The notes beneath the pieces are model-generated. The model did no database searches. It worked only from the letters and a program-made list of their open reading frames with translations, and was not told the origin of the DNA. From Candidatus Dormiibacterota bacterium (GTDB taxonomy: Bacteria > Chloroflexota > Dormibacteria > Aeolococcales > Aeolococcaceae), in contig PLXL01000123.1 of NCBI GenBank assembly GCA_003153215.1, positions 1-6,147 of the forward strand: a stretch of DNA of 6,147 nucleotides, in the 5' to 3' direction. Below are positions 6,030 through 6,147 of this stretch, in pieces. Each line of letters begins with the position of its first letter. Within the stretch, counting starts at the first letter, position 1. The translations under genes and the position numbers were made by a program.

Positions 6030-6147
6030 GCCCAGACCCTTTGTCCGCCCGTTGTCCAGCAATCGCCCCGACCATCACCGGGACGATCTCCAGGTCGCGG
6101 AGGACATCCGGTGGCACCAGCAGCGGGACAGGGCGGCTCGAGCAGCA
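6030..6147. other. End of window without an assignable gene
   Basis: The last 118 bases hold no recognisable motif or terminator. Several frames on both strands stay open, as expected at this GC content. One minus-strand frame reads P-P-D-V-L-R-D-L-E-I-V-P-V-M-V-G-A with GC-rich third positions, but it continues without a stop deep into the hydrolase gene on the opposite strand, so I do not call it. A plus-strand gene could begin here (for example at TTG 6052), but too little is visible to support one. A short TTGTCC direct repeat is at 6042-6047 and 6052-6057. Confidence 0.4.

Noticed and set aside
5836..6117. A minus-strand open frame over the end of the hydrolase gene with a protein-like beginning.
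   Set aside because: Most of it is antisense to the conserved catalytic part of the hydrolase and its later translation is low-complexity. The first ~35 codons are not recognisable as any family.

Overview
This is a very GC-rich bacterial window: the genes run near 70% G+C with G or C at most third codon positions. No rRNA, tRNA or other taxonomic marker gene is present. The GC content, GTG starts and apparent lack of Shine-Dalgarno sequences fit an actinobacterial, Chloroflexota- or Dormibacterota-like genome, but this placement is only an inference.

Layout: (1) 1-834, plus strand: the C-terminal half of an NCS1-family (purine/cytosine-type) permease, cut by the window edge, followed by a strong hairpin terminator at 852-892. 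(2) 835-1468: about 630 bases without a credible gene, between two convergent 3' ends. It holds two direct copies of a roughly 70-base GC-rich repeat (912-981 and 1291-1361), each able to fold on itself. Between them lies a short stretch of only about 49% G+C with its own small hairpins. (3) 1469-2361, minus strand: a YcaQ/AlkZ-like winged-helix protein (HTH_42 family, DNA-glycosylase relatives). It is broken: the N-terminal ~38 codons and the C-terminal ~259 codons lie in different frames, and the family region between them is missing. (4) 2414-5290, plus strand: a complete phosphoenolpyruvate carboxylase (ppc), divergent from the broken gene. (5) 5307-6029, plus strand: a complete dienelactone-hydrolase-family enzyme, 16 bases after ppc and probably co-transcribed at least in part. 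(6) 6030-6147: no assignable gene.

How the genes work together: ppc makes oxaloacetate from PEP and bicarbonate, an anaplerotic step. The downstream hydrolase has no obvious biochemical link to it, and the permease is a separate unit closed by its terminator. I see no defence, mobile or biosynthetic system here. The points worth checking are the repeat pair with its low-GC interior, the internally deleted glycosylase-like gene, and a shared promoter-like spacing at three gene starts that suggests leaderless transcription.
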